Positions 42,944-54,854 are shown, counted from the stretch's first letter. The stretch: 64,000 nt of DNA from Clostridiaceae bacterium (GCA_902362865.1 CABIYE010000013.1:29954-93953), one strand, 5' to 3'. The notes: generated by a model not told the origin, from the sequence alone. Numbers and translations are program-made.

Positions 42944-45900
42944 TTATTTACCAAACTTCTCCATGAATCTCTGGATAATAATCGCGCATTCTGCACGGCT
43001 TGTGTCACCCTGCGGGTCGAGACGGTAAGAACCATCTTCATTTTCTTTACCGGCAATGATTCCGTTGGCTACTGCCCACTTCATTGCCTCTTCCGCAAAT
43101 TTCGTTACCTTATCAGCGTCTGTAAATGCGCTGATATCGGTCGGTTCTTCAGATTCATATTCCATATGCTTCGCGTAACGGTACATCATCGTTACCATCT
43201 GCTCACGGGTAATCGGATCATTCGTTCCAAAGTATCCGGAATCTGTATAACCCGTAACAACCTCCGCTTCAGCCGCCCAGATGACTGCCTTTGAATAGAA
43301 CTGTCCATCCGGTACATCCGGGAATCTTGTCTCATACTCTACTTTCGGCTCACCATTAAGACGGTAAAGAATCGTTGCAAACTGTGCACGTACCAGCGTT
43401 GCGTATGGTGAGAAATGCGTAGGATCTGTACCCGTCATGGTTCCTGCAAAGTAGTTGTAGTATGCTGCATTGTAGAACCAGTCATCTTTCACTACGTCTA
43501 CATATGGCAGTCCCTTGCTTTCCAGAGCCTCTGCCGCTTTGTCAAGCGCTGCAGCCGCATCATCAATTTCTTTCTGTGTTGCATCTGCATCTGCCAATAC
43601 TTCTTTCGCCTGATTCAAAGCTTCTTCGTAAGCTGCCCAGCTTTCTTCCGTATACTTATCTTTCTCGGTATCCGGCACTGCTGCCTTAATCGCTGCTTCC
43701 AAAGCTGTCTTGTCTGTTTCATCCGGTTTCGCCGCTTCCTTCACAGTTACCTTGAAGGTTGCCGTCTTTCCTTCGTATGTTACAGTTATCGTCTGTTCGC
43801 CGGTCTTAGTCTTGTCATAGCCGCTTACTTCGTAGCCTTCTGTGATTTCTTTTTCTTCACCATTGCTGTATTTTGCAGTCACTTTCATTCCGTCAAGGTC
43901 AAGCTCTTCCCCTGCCGTGTACTCCGTCTTCGTCGGTGCTGTTACTGTAATGGATTCCAGAGTAGCCGGTTTCTCTGCTTCCTTCACTGTTACCTTGAAG
44001 GTCGCTGTCTTTCCTTCATATGTTACTGTTACCGTCTGCTCTCCGGTCTTTGTCTTGTCATAGCCGCTTACTTCATAGCCTTCTGTGATTTCTTTTTCTG
44101 TATCATCAGAATACTTCGCAACTACCTTCATTCCTGTAAGGTCAAGCTCGTCACCTACTGTATACTCCGCCTTCGTTGGTGCTGTTACCGTAATGGATTC
44201 TAATTTCACTCCGCTTACCAGAGCTTTTACCTGGTCTGCCGTCATCGCATATCCGGCAATGGTATAATTGTCAATCAGGCCTTTATAATACTCGCCTGTT
44301 TTCCAGTTTGCCTTACCGATATACAGGATACTGGAATTGCCAAGGATATCAATCAGACCATATTCACTATTCTGTTTTGCTTTCTGCACTCCGTCAATAT
44401 AAATGGTAGTATCCGTCTCTGTATATACGATTGTCACATAATGCCAGTCATTGGTTCCTACCGTCGTGCTTGCATTTGTCGGTCTTGCACCTGTATTCTT
44501 GTATCTTTCTGCCAGAAGGGTTCCATTATTATTCAATGCTCCCAGATAAACTTCCGTCCCGAAATTCTGCTCGTCCTCATTTGGCGCTGCGAAGAATCCC
44601 CAGTTGGTCGTACCTGCCTCCGGTTTTGCCTGGAAGGAAACGGTCATTTCCTTCTCTCCTGTCAGAAGGCTGGATCCGGTTGTTTTCGTTACTTTCAGGA
44701 AATCAGAAGTTCCGTTCAGATAAATCGCTTTCCCTCCATCGTGATCCTGAAGGGTATAGGTACCTTCTGCCACTGCATATCCATTGGTAAATCCGGTCTC
44801 TTCATCGTCAAAGTCAAACTCTGCCAGGATATCCGGTCTCTCTGCTGTTCCTTCCTTCACAATCATAACCGTATAAGTCTTGCTAGTCGTATGATCCTGA
44901 GCTTTGGATACAATTGAGAGAACCATTTCCTCTGATGTAAGTTTAATCTCTCTTGCCTTGGTATCGTCAATCAGGATACCATTTACATAAATCAATCCAC
45001 TCTCCATCTGCGGAACTGCTGTCATGGAAATGGTTTCTGTGTCTTTCGGAACCGTCAGGGTATAATCTGTCACATCGCCTGCAAATTCCTGTGATAATTC
45101 TCCTGTATCAAAGGAAAGGGCTTTCATCTCTGCGTTAGTATCATAAGCAGTATCATTTATAATGCTAATTCCGTATAATCCGCCTACCAATGAATTATTT
45201 ACAGACGAGAACTTAATCGTTACCTTTCCGTCCTCCGCCGCTTTCACAAGATCTGCCGGTATCTCAATTGTGTGAACATAGAATCCGGTATCTGACGGTG
45301 CATCTGCAAATGCATATGTTTCAATAACGGTTCCGTCTACACTGATTTCAAATGTACGTCCCTTATCTCCGGAGTAGAAGGTTAAGTTCAGATAATTATG
45401 ATCTGCGTCTTTATCAACATTCATATCATAGCTGAACCAGCCTCCGCCGTACGCATGACGATACTGTCTGTCATTGTATACGCCCACGCCTGAGTTATCG
45501 CTTTTCTGCAGATTCTTTGCCAGCTCAGAGTTATTATCGTCAAAGTTATACAGATAATCTACGCTGATCTCATTTTCACGAAGCTGCTCCTTCCCTTCCA
45601 GGATACGGTCCTGTGCAGCCTGAGAGTCCTCGCCCTCCAGATACATATAGAGACCATAGCTTTCTTTGTATCTCATGTAATGCGGTGTATAAATCAGCTC
45701 GTCAGAATCTGTGTTATTCAGCTTAAACTGTACCTGTCCGTCTTCACTATCCTCAATACGAACCAGATTCTTCTCAATATCTGCCTTCCATTCTTCCACA
45801 TCCTTATAGTTCTCCATCAGAATGGTGGTCTTTGCATTCGGATCCAGCGTACCGACACGCACAAGGATTCCATTTGCCGCAGAACGCCCAATATTGTCTG

Positions 45901-48619
45901 TTCCTAAAGCAGTGCTAAGCACTACCGGGCCATACTTGAACGCTACCAGGCTCGGCTTATCCGGCATGTCATATACCTGTACGGTCATCGGCATCTGATA
46001 AGAAATCTCGTCTCCGGCTTTTACATTCTCTACCAAATAGTATCCGTTCTCTTCTTTCAGAGTGATTTCTTTATCGTTCACTTTAATCACAGCTTCTCCT
46101 GCCAGCCAGTCCGGCTTACGCAGTCTAAGGACTGTGCCGCTCTTTACGCTTCCGCCGTCTGCTGCTTCCACCTGGAAGGTTACGGTATCTTCATTCGGCA
46201 TATTTGCTGTCTGTGTCAGCTTCAGATTATTGTCCGCGTCTGTATAGGTAGAAGAGAAGAACATATGTACATATACACTACTTCCCTCTGCATAATAAAT
46301 GTTATCACCCAATTTGGAGAAGTTCTCCATACCGGTTCCGGTACAGCACCAGAATTCATCAAACGGACGGTTAAATACCTTGTTATATCCAGGCGCCATC
46401 GGCTGGAAATACATGGTGGTTCCTGTCTCTGGATTCTGAGAAGACAGAATCGCATTAATATAGGTATTTTCAAAGTAATCCATATACTTCTTATCCTTGG
46501 TCAGTTCAAAAAGAGCCTTGGATAATTTCAGCATATTGTAAGTATTACATGTCTCGCAGGTAAGCGCCGCATCATAGGAACCCTTGGTCGCATCCGCGCC
46601 AATCTTGTCTGCCGCATGGAAATGCTCAGACTGGCTGTTACCGCCTGTTACATAGGTATGGTGGTCTACCACGATATCCCAGAAATTCTCTGCGGCTTGC
46701 AGATACATATCCAGTTCATTCTTCTCTGCCTCTGTCAGTTTATTATAATACTCATCATTCTCTGTCAGAACCGTGTATCTCTTCAATGCTCCCGTTAGCT
46801 TCGGAATGGTCGTATTGGCATGTTTTCCATTCAGCACATCCTGATTATTTGCCAGCTGCTGGAACAAAGCCGTTTCATCAAAATACTGCGCCGCTACCTT
46901 ATAGTGATCGTTGCCGGTCAGATTATAAAGCTCATATAACGCTTCATTCATACCGCCATACTCAATAGACAGCATCTTATTCTTATCCGTCAGCTTCTGC
47001 ATACGGTTGTACAGGTATTCGCCAAAGCCTTCCGCCACTGCCAATGCACGCTCCTGAAGGGAACCGTCATCCACATTCTTGCTGATATCAATCAAACCCG
47101 CCAGCACCTTGTGCAGATTATAATACGGAACAATCACTTTGTTATCGTCGCCTGTCGCAGAATCCACGCCGTCCACTCTCTTCAGGCATCCTTCCGGGAA
47201 CGCAGAGATATAACCTGCATGATCCGGATATTTTGCCGCATAAGCATTCTGACAATTCTCCAATCCGGTTACTGCTTCCTCAATCTCTGTAAGAAGCTGT
47301 GCTTTCACATCTGCGTCGTCACTGCTCAGATACGCTTGGGACAACGCTGACATATAATGTCCGAAAGTATGTCCGCGGAAATTGCTTCCGGAACTTCTCT
47401 CCCAGCCGCCATATCCTGATGAAGTCGTTGGCGTCAGACCTGCCACTTTATAGAATTCATACAGGAACTTCTCAGAGTCCAGGCTCAGAAGATAGTCCTC
47501 TTCCTTTTCTGACGCATTCACCAGATAATCATCTGCCAGCGTCACATCTCCCATAATACTTGTCGGTGAAAGGCTTGTCTCTGTCTTTGCAAGAATCGTC
47601 ACCGTAAACTTCTTCGTTACAGCAGTTCCTCCCATATAGGATACGGACGCTGTCAGAGTTACCTCCACATCCTCTTCTCCAATCTCCGGACGGGTCACTT
47701 TCCCATCTGCCGTAATAATATCTTCGTCACTGGACGTCCATGTAATATCAGACCCAGACTCACCCTTAGATGGGAGTGACAAGTTTCCTTTCGTCTCGGT
47801 CGCAATCGTAAGCGCATCCGCATCTGCCTGGGCAATTGCTTCCTTGTCGATAGGTCCTGCTCCTTCTTCATATAAAGCAGTAACCTCTTCCAATGTCGCC
47901 ACATCATTAAAGAGCTGATATTCATCAATCGCAGCTTTCAAAGAAGTGGTTTTATACTTCGGACCGTTCCATCCGATAGACTTCTGCATAGTCTCATCAG
48001 AGCCAAGAATTCCTGTTGCATCCCCGGCAATTGCATAATTAACTACCGTCTGGCATTCCGTTCCATTCCGATAGAATTTTACATCTTTTGTTTCTTTATT
48101 ATAAGTAACAACAATATGCGTCCATTCATCCGCCTTGAAAAATTCTGACCGGGTCATTCCCGTAACTGCCACATTGTAAGGCTGTCCGCTTGCAGGGCCT
48201 ATAGAGATAAGCAACGGCTGGTTGTCATTCAGAGATGATACATACCACCCATCTGTATTATATTCATTCTTATTCCAGGTAATAATCTGTTCCCCGCTCA
48301 TTGTCCCATTTGGCTTCAGCCAGAAAGAGAGTGTCAGATTCTCCGGCTACAGATCTGTACTCGTTCCCAAATCCACATACTTGTCGCCGTTTAACTTAAG
48401 CGCCTGTCCTACGACACCATCTACGTATTCCGCAGTCCCGGATGAGATGGTTCCGTTGTTGCCTTTCGTGCTGCTGTCATCTAAGTTGTCCTCAAACTTC
48501 AGATCCAGCACTTGATTTTCCAGTGTTTCTTCACTGTTTTCCGCCGCTGCAGCCGGAATCCCCATAGACATCGTCATAACCGCCGACAACAGCAGTGCAA
48601 GAAATCTTTTTCCTTTCAT
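42944..48619 (-). pseudogene. GH127-type beta-L-arabinofuranosidase gene with SLH anchor, one in-frame amber codon
   Basis: A full-length frame of 1892 codons broken only by TAG at 48347-48349 (codon 91). Upstream: AAGGAGG, signal peptide (1-27) and the first half of a LamG domain ending YVDLGTSTDL. Downstream the frame continues PENLTLSFWLKPNGTMSGEQ, matching the paralogue at 17819-23638 (ADL-NPSNLTFSCWINPQ). Then an Ig domain, the GH127 domain (about 390-920) with CETCNTYNMLK near 688 and WCCTGTGMENF near 758, beta domains, a second LamG (about 1270-1460), two Big3 repeats, FIVAR and three SLH repeats. A single CAG-to-TAG change explains the stop. It may be a sequencing error, a recent pseudogene or a readthrough codon. 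An internal ATG at 48301 would lack the signal peptide. Confidence 0.88.
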
Positions 48620-48663
48620 AATATCCTCCTTAATTGTAATTTTCCGGAATCTTTATCCCTAAT

Positions 48664-48692
48664 TTTATAAGGCTTTCAGACTCCTATTTCAA
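48664..48692 (-). promoter_or_regulatory. Sigma-A-type promoter of the second GH127 gene
   Basis: On the minus strand -35 TTGAAA (48687-48692), a 17-bp spacer, and -10 TATAAA (48664-48669), about 45 nt upstream of the start codon. Confidence 0.7.
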
Positions 48693-49011
48693 AAAAATCG
48701 CCAACCTTTTGTCAAAAGCACTTGACAAATCACTCAAAATTTACAGAGAAGCCAATTGATTATATTTTATTTCAATCGACTGGCGGCAGTTTTTTTGTTA
48801 CCTAAATTTCCACAATGACCTTCGATTTTTCCTCTTTTATATTATAATTTCTTTCCGGTCCTATGACTATAAACAGTTCTTTACTTCTTTTAACCATCCT
48901 TTACTTCTTATTTTTCCTCTGATTTTTGCAGTCTTTATGTATTTTAGCAAAATTTCTATGAAATTAACATGTATTTTTTTTCGATTTTTGGTAATATTTT
49001 TGGGATTCAAA
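48693..49011. other. Gene-free spacer
   Basis: AT-rich spacer with no coding potential seen. It holds an imperfect hairpin at about 48751-48785 (GCCAATTGATT/AATCGACTGGC) followed by seven T on the plus strand, so it looks like a terminator, but no plus-strand gene precedes it. There is also a duplicated CTTTACTTCTT motif near 48880-48910. Confidence 0.5.
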
Positions 49012-49070
49012 AAATCCCCGGCAACATCCGGCGCCATTTTGTAAATGACACTTTCTATTACCGGGGATTT
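49012..49070 (-). terminator. Terminator of the double-GH43 gene
   Basis: On the minus strand AAATCCCCGG...CCGGGGATTTTTTG, a GC-rich stem with an inner CCGG pair and a T-tract, 35 bp after the stop codon. Confidence 0.8.
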
Positions 49071-49104
49071 CCCTTTTATTCCCGCAAGCTACGGGGGATT
49101 TGAC

Positions 49105-52100
49105 TTACTTTTCAAATTTTTCCATAAACCGCTGGATAATGATAGCACATTCCGCACGGCTTGTGCCTCCCTGCGGGTCGAGACGGTAAGAACCGTCTTC
49201 ATTTTCTTTTCCGGCAATGATTCCGTTGGCTACTGCCCACTTCATCGCCTTTTCTGCAAATTCTGTTACCTCATCTGCATCTGTAAATGCACTGATATCG
49301 GTCGGTTCTTTGGACTCATACTTCTTGTATTCCGCATAACGGTACATCATGGTTACCATCTGTTCACGGGTAATCGGATCGTTTGTTCCAAAATAACCGG
49401 AGTCTGTGTAACCGGTAATGACCTCCGCATCTGCCGCCCAGAGAACTGCTGTTGAATAGAACTGTCCATCCGGTACATCCGGGAATCTGTTCGTATACTC
49501 TGCAGCCGGTTTTCCTTCAATTCTGTGAAGAATGGTTGCAAACTGTGCACGAGGAAGAATAACGTATGGACCAAAATGCGTCGGATCCATGCCTGTCATA
49601 ATCTCTTCGTAGTAGTTATAAGCTACTTCATCGTAGAACCAGTCACTTTCTACTACATCTTCGTACGGAAGTCCTTTTGCTTGCAGAGCCTTTGCTGCTT
49701 TGTCAAGCGCCGCAACCGCATCATCAATTTCTTGCTGTGTTGCATCTTCTTTCGCTAATACTTCTTCTGCCTTCTTCAAAGCTTCTTCGTAAGCTGCCCA
49801 GCTTTCTTCCGTATACTTAGCCTTCTCTGTATCCGCTACTGCCGCTTTCACCGCTGCCTCCAAAGCTTTTTTGTCTGTTACAACCGGCTCCGGTTTTTCA
49901 ATCTCTTTGAGTGCTTCCTGTGCGTCGGTAAGAGCTTTCGCAGCGTCATCGACTTCTTGCTGTGTTGCATTATCATCCTTAAAGACTTCATTTGCTTTGG
50001 CAAGTGCTTCCTGCAGCTTTTCTACGGTTTCCTCCGTATATTTCGTAATATCAACAGCCGTCGCTTTGTCAATCGCTTCCTTAAGGTCTGTCTTGTCAAC
50101 CTTCACTTCTGTTTCTTCAAACTGCCAGTAATCTACTGTCATCAGGTCTTTGCCGTCAGCTCCTGTGAAGACGAAGAATACATTGTGTTCTCCGGTCACG
50201 CCTTCCAGCTCACATTCCACCTTTTTGTAGTTTCCGTCGCCCGCCGGTACCTCCAGGGTTCCTGCAAGCGTACCATCTGCACTGTCAAGACGAATTTCCA
50301 CCTTGCCGCCTTCTTTTGCCGCAATATTCGCTGTCAGCTTCTTTGCTCCGCTAACACCAAAGTCAAGACCTGCGATTGCTGTCCAGTCACCGTTCTGAAT
50401 ATCCGTAACTTCCATATTCAGCGTTTTAACCATACTGCCTTCCTGCTTGGATACTGCAGTTTTGATGCCGGAATTCCATGCAAACATTTCACCTTCCAGT
50501 CTCGCATATGGATCCACGGTCTTTAAAAGGCTGATGCCCTTCATATCTGCCGTAATCGGCTCAATCGTGCCATCCTTACTGATATTCACCTTATTGATGT
50601 GAGTAGAACGGTATCCGTTTGCCTTTCCAAGAGCCTTTCCTAATGTCTGTGCATGATAAGTAATATAGTATTCTCCACCAAATTCAAAGATCGCATGATG
50701 GTTATTTCCACCTACGCCAAAGAACTTAGCCGGATTATCTAAAATCTCTCCCTTATACTCAAACGGTCCCATCGGGCTGTCGCTTTCCATGTAACAGATG
50801 ATTCCCTGTCCCGGGTAACCTGCCGCATGCTGGGAGAAATTGGAACAATAACTGTAATAGTATTTCTCTCCATACTTGTGGATACCGGAATCTTCAAAGA
50901 TTGCCGGTGCATCAATCACCTGTGCATCTCCATCCAGATGAACCATATCATCTGTCAGCTTCACTACACGTGAAGTCTTCGGATTATTTGCATCGTTATC
51001 CGGAACACCGCCGCCATAGTAGAGGTAACCGGTTCCGTCATCATCTACCAGAACAGCTGGGTCAAATAACCAGATTACGCCGTCTGCATGGGCGGATCCC
51101 GGCGGAACCAAAGCCTGTCCAATCGGATCAACGAATGGTCCAATCGGAGAATCTGCTTCTAATACACCGATTCCGCCGCCGCCATCTGCAAAGTAAAGGA
51201 AGAATTTCTCTTTGCCGTCAATGGTTTTATGTGCTGCTGCAGGAGCCCATGAACAGGTTGCCCACTTTGCAGCTCCGTCAGGATTATTCTTACCTGCTAC
51301 CGGGATGGAACCATGGTCGGTCCAGTTCACCATATCAGCAGAAGAGATCACATTAATGGTATTAATATTTCCATAGGTATTGTCCACGGAACCATTGTTC
51401 TGCGCTTCATATTCCTGAGAGTCATTTGTCATATAGATATAAACTCTTCCATCATATTCCATCGCATATGGATCCGCGCCAAACTTATGGTCTACCAGAG
51501 GATTGGAATCGCCCGGCTTCTTTGCCAGCGCTCCCATATCTACGTATTTCAATGTTACGACAGATTTCGCACCGCTGACATCATAGGACACCTTGTCTCC
51601 TGTGGTCTGGATATAATCTGCCTGTACGGTAGCATCTATGTCTGCCGTCACATAATCTGCGGCTTTCAGTTTAATTGTTGCAAATACATCGTCTTCTTCT
51701 GTCGCTGTGTAACCAACGCCCTCTCCATTTACCGTCAGAAGAAGCTGTCCGTTACTGTAAGAATAAGTTGCCGTACCTGTCACATTCTTTTCATTGAAGA
51801 CTACATCCGTAACCTTTAACTGTGACGGGATTCCAAAAGAAGCGCTGATACTCTTATAATTTCCTTCCGGGAGACTTGTCATCTTCACCGGAATCTCTAC
51901 TTCCGCATTGGCAACGCCTGCTGCCTGTACATTTTCCATTTTGGCTGTTCCCGCATCTTTTGTTCCTTCTGTTCCGGAATTGCCATCCTCAATGCGGAAA
52001 TAATCAAAATCTACATAACCGCCGGTACTCTTGGTCGCATAGTTAAACAGACCAAAACGGTATCCCATGAAATGAGCCAGGCTGTAAACCATCGGAAGTT

Positions 52101-54732
52101 CATCGCCGATCTTTGTCCAGCTCTTTCCATCCAGGCTATAATAGAAATAAGCCTTGTTGCTGTTAAAATCAAAATCAATCTTTAAGTATACTCTATCCTG
52201 GGTAAGTTCTACACTGTCTGCTTCATATGGCTCGAAGTTGTCACTTCCGTTTTCCTTTGTGCCAACCATTACCAGGTATTTCTTACCACCGTCCATCTTA
52301 ACGCCCACATAGCCATACTTTGCGGCAAAAGCTGCAAGACCTGCTACGTCGCCGTTCTTCATATTTCCCACTTCCAGAGCTACATTACCGGAGCACTGCG
52401 GTGCATAGGTTCTCTGTGTCAGTGTATTTCTTGCTTCTGTGAGTGTTTTGCAGGTACTTCCTGTCGTCATCCTGAGATAACCGGCACGGTCTGTCAGGGA
52501 CCAGCATGCATTATTCGGATTATGGTTCCACTGCCACTCAAGCTTCAGGTTCGAACCATTATAAGAACGCTCGTCCATCGTGGGCTGCTCAATCACTCTC
52601 TTGGTAACAACCAGGTCGTCCACATAGTAATCCATCCGGTCATTTTCCGGATCCTGCTCTGGCGTCCAGGATGTTTCCAGGAAGAATACGAGATTATCCG
52701 TATTCATGTCTTCCGGTACAGTGTAAGAACTACTGATTTTGGTCCACTCGCCCTTCTTCACATTTCCGCCGACAATATTCTTATAAGTGCCATCGTAAAA
52801 TGCTGTCAGAATGAAATTCCTGGTGTCCGGTCCGGTCGTATATTTGATGTTGTAAGATACGTCAATAATATCTCCTGCTTCCAATAATCCGGATACATCC
52901 TGCTGAGGTCCGGAACCTGTCACTTTACGGTCTGTTACCTTCACACTGCTGTTGCCACTTACCTTCTCTGTGGTATCCAGCGTCAGCGTACAATTCTCTC
53001 TTCCGGTCCAGCGTGACAGCTCATCTTCAAATCCGCCATTCTTAATCAGGTTGTCGCCTTCCTCCTTCGGAATGCTCTCTGCAATGACAGACACATCATC
53101 TACATAGAAATCCATCAGATCATTGTCTGCCGTCGGATTCGCTGCCCAGCTTGTTTCCAGGAAGATTGCACTTGCAGAAATATCCGTGCCTTCCTTCACC
53201 GTAAACGTGCCTGATACAGTTCCCCATTCACCCTTCGTAATGGTGCCGCTTCCCATAATCTGGATACTGTCACCATTGACATAGCTCTTTCCATTATAAA
53301 TACACATATTAAAGTTCTTTGTTGCCGGGCTGTTCGGATGATCGTATTTAATCTTTGCCGTGATCTTGTATGTACCACCCTCTACAACATCGCCGGTAAT
53401 ATCCTGGCGCGGGCCTGAACCTGTCGTTGTCCTGTTGGTAACCTTAAGGATTTTGTTGCCGTCCTCTTCTACCACTTCAATGTCAGCCGGATCATTGACC
53501 GTCCAATGTTCCGTTCCGTCATCAAAGCTGCCGTTTTCAATCAGCTCATCTCCGTCATACACTTCCAGAGCTTCTATTTCTTCATCCACATCTGCCGCCG
53601 TCGGCACTCCTGTAGCTCCATACATCTCATACTGCTTCGTATATGCGGCTCTTTCTTCGCCGTTGTAGAACTCATCTGAAGTAACGACACTCTTCTCACC
53701 CCAGGATTCAAGTGGCATAACTGCAGTATCGTCTACTTCGCCCTTTTCATTGCCCATCATCGGCCATCCGTCTGTCCAGGTAACCGGAACAAGTACCGGG
53801 CAGCGTCCTACCGGTCCCATGTCACGGAATACCATTCCATACCAGTCGCCGTCAACAGTATCGATAATGCCTCCCTGTGCAGCGCCTTTATCCTGAAGGA
53901 CAATCTTGCGCTCCCAGTTACCATTTACGAAGTCTTCTATGGAATCTGCACGGAAGCATAATTCTGTACGCATTCCTTTCGTACCTGCATCTGCATTCTC
54001 CGCCGGCCATGTAATCATAAACACATAATACTTCCCATTAATTTTCTGTACATGCGTTCCTTCTGCAAGACCGCCCGTTCCTTCAAGAGCTGTCCCTTTC
54101 CATGCATCGCTAATCAGAACTTTCTCAGTACCCGGCTTAATCTGAAGGCCGTTCTCTACAATCTCCATCTCGCAGATTTTGATTGTACCGCCTCCATATG
54201 CCATATAGATCTTTCCGTCATCGTCAAAGAACAGTCCCATATCATGGTAACCGCCTTTTACTTCTGTATGGGTCCACACGCCATTTTCAATATCATCTGT
54301 CGTATAGAAATAAGTCTTACCTGTGGTATAAGACATAAAAGACACATAATATTTCCCGTCATAATACCTCAGGCTGCTTGCCCATGAACCATTTGCATAC
54401 GCGCTCTGGCCGTTTCTCAATGACATAGCGTCCCCGTCATCCATAACGTCATACACATAGTTTACGATTTCCCAGTTCACCAGATCCTTTGATTTCATAA
54501 TCGGGACGCCTGGTGACAGATGCATCGTCGTGCTCGACATATAATAAGTGTCGCCCACACGAATCACATCCACATCCGGCACATCTGCATAAATAACCGG
54601 ATTGTTATAAGTCCCGTCGCCATTGTCCGAAGACGCTGACGCTGCTGCCGGCAGGGGAATCATACTGACTGCCAGAAGCAATGCAAGTATCACACGTGAA
54701 AAGTGCTTTACTGCTTTTTTACCTTTTTTCAT
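49105..54732 (-). CDS. Bifunctional SLH-anchored double GH43 enzyme (xylosidase/arabinofuranosidase type)
   Basis: 1875 residues; AAGGAGG upstream. Order: signal peptide (1-33); first GH43 propeller (about 37-345), with DVPDVDVIRVGDTYYMSSTT as the beta-xylosidase-like start and an acid Glu in AEGTHVQKINGKYY near 226; two CBM4_9 modules (about 398-555 and 560-710); GH43 C2-type beta-sandwich (about 715-920); cohesin-like beta domain (about 935-1060); second GH43 propeller (about 1080-1390: FGADPYAMEYDGRVYIYMTN, CSWAPAAAHK, WLFDPAVLVDDDG, IFEDSGIHKYGEKYYYSY); CBM6-like module (about 1407-1540); two FIVAR repeats; three SLH repeats (1686-1875). Two GH43 subfamilies in one chain suggest removal of both xylose and arabinose from arabinoxylan. 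It is a single-gene unit between two terminators. Confidence 0.94.
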   Translation of the reverse strand: MKKGKKAVKHFSRVILALLLAVSMIPLPAAASASSDNGDGTYNNPVIYADVPDVDVIRVGDTYYMSSTTMHLSPGVPIMKSKDLVNWEIVNYVYDVMDDGDAMSLRNGQSAYANGSWASSLRYYDGKYYVSFMSYTTGKTYFYTTDDIENGVWTHTEVKGGYHDMGLFFDDDGKIYMAYGGGTIKICEMEIVENGLQIKPGTEKVLISDAWKGTALEGTGGLAEGTHVQKINGKYYVFMITWPAENADAGTKGMRTELCFRADSIEDFVNGNWERKIVLQDKGAAQGGIIDTVDGDWYGMVFRDMGPVGRCPVLVPVTWTDGWPMMGNEKGEVDDTAVMPLESWGEKSVVTSDEFYNGEERAAYTKQYEMYGATGVPTAADVDEEIEALEVYDGDELIENGSFDDGTEHWTVNDPADIEVVEEDGNKILKVTNRTTTGSGPRQDITGDVVEGGTYKITAKIKYDHPNSPATKNFNMCIYNGKSYVNGDSIQIMGSGTITKGEWGTVSGTFTVKEGTDISASAIFLETSWAANPTADNDLMDFYVDDVSVIAESIPKEEGDNLIKNGGFEDELSRWTGRENCTLTLDTTEKVSGNSSVKVTDRKVTGSGPQQDVSGLLEAGDIIDVSYNIKYTTGPDTRNFILTAFYDGTYKNIVGGNVKKGEWTKISSSYTVPEDMNTDNLVFFLETSWTPEQDPENDRMDYYVDDLVVTKRVIEQPTMDERSYNGSNLKLEWQWNHNPNNACWSLTDRAGYLRMTTGSTCKTLTEARNTLTQRTYAPQCSGNVALEVGNMKNGDVAGLAAFAAKYGYVGVKMDGGKKYLVMVGTKENGSDNFEPYEADSVELTQDRVYLKIDFDFNSNKAYFYYSLDGKSWTKIGDELPMVYSLAHFMGYRFGLFNYATKSTGGYVDFDYFRIEDGNSGTEGTKDAGTAKMENVQAAGVANAEVEIPVKMTSLPEGNYKSISASFGIPSQLKVTDVVFNEKNVTGTATYSYSNGQLLLTVNGEGVGYTATEEDDVFATIKLKAADYVTADIDATVQADYIQTTGDKVSYDVSGAKSVVTLKYVDMGALAKKPGDSNPLVDHKFGADPYAMEYDGRVYIYMTNDSQEYEAQNNGSVDNTYGNINTINVISSADMVNWTDHGSIPVAGKNNPDGAAKWATCSWAPAAAHKTIDGKEKFFLYFADGGGGIGVLEADSPIGPFVDPIGQALVPPGSAHADGVIWLFDPAVLVDDDGTGYLYYGGGVPDNDANNPKTSRVVKLTDDMVHLDGDAQVIDAPAIFEDSGIHKYGEKYYYSYCSNFSQHAAGYPGQGIICYMESDSPMGPFEYKGEILDNPAKFFGVGGNNHHAIFEFGGEYYITYHAQTLGKALGKANGYRSTHINKVNISKDGTIEPITADMKGISLLKTVDPYARLEGEMFAWNSGIKTAVSKQEGSMVKTLNMEVTDIQNGDWTAIAGLDFGVSGAKKLTANIAAKEGGKVEIRLDSADGTLAGTLEVPAGDGNYKKVECELEGVTGEHNVFFVFTGADGKDLMTVDYWQFEETEVKVDKTDLKEAIDKATAVDITKYTEETVEKLQEALAKANEVFKDDNATQQEVDDAAKALTDAQEALKEIEKPEPVVTDKKALEAAVKAAVADTEKAKYTEESWAAYEEALKKAEEVLAKEDATQQEIDDAVAALDKAAKALQAKGLPYEDVVESDWFYDEVAYNYYEEIMTGMDPTHFGPYVILPRAQFATILHRIEGKPAAEYTNRFPDVPDGQFYSTAVLWAADAEVITGYTDSGYFGTNDPITREQMVTMMYRYAEYKKYESKEPTDISAFTDADEVTEFAEKAMKWAVANGIIAGKENEDGSYRLDPQGGTSRAECAIIIQRFMEKFEK

Positions 54733-54813
54733 AGCTTTTCTCCTCCTTTACCAAAATATATCCTTATTATCCCATAAGTCCTGTTTCTTTTCACCCCAAC
54801 AAACTAAACCAAA

Positions 54814-54854
54814 AAAACCATACAAACTAAAATTCATTTAGTTTGTATGGTTTT
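54814..54854. terminator. Bidirectional terminator at the end of the second solute-binding gene
   Basis: A perfect 18-bp inverted repeat (AAAACCATACAAACTAAA and its complement) with a 5-nt loop. The TAA stop codon of the solute-binding protein lies inside the stem (54838-54840). Flanking A and T runs make it usable on both strands. Confidence 0.88.

Noticed and set aside
48222..49104. Possible small RNA from the plus strand at the hairpin plus T-tract near 48751-48793
   Set aside because: No promoter seen on the plus strand upstream, and the stem has mismatches; kept only as a note in the spacer entry.
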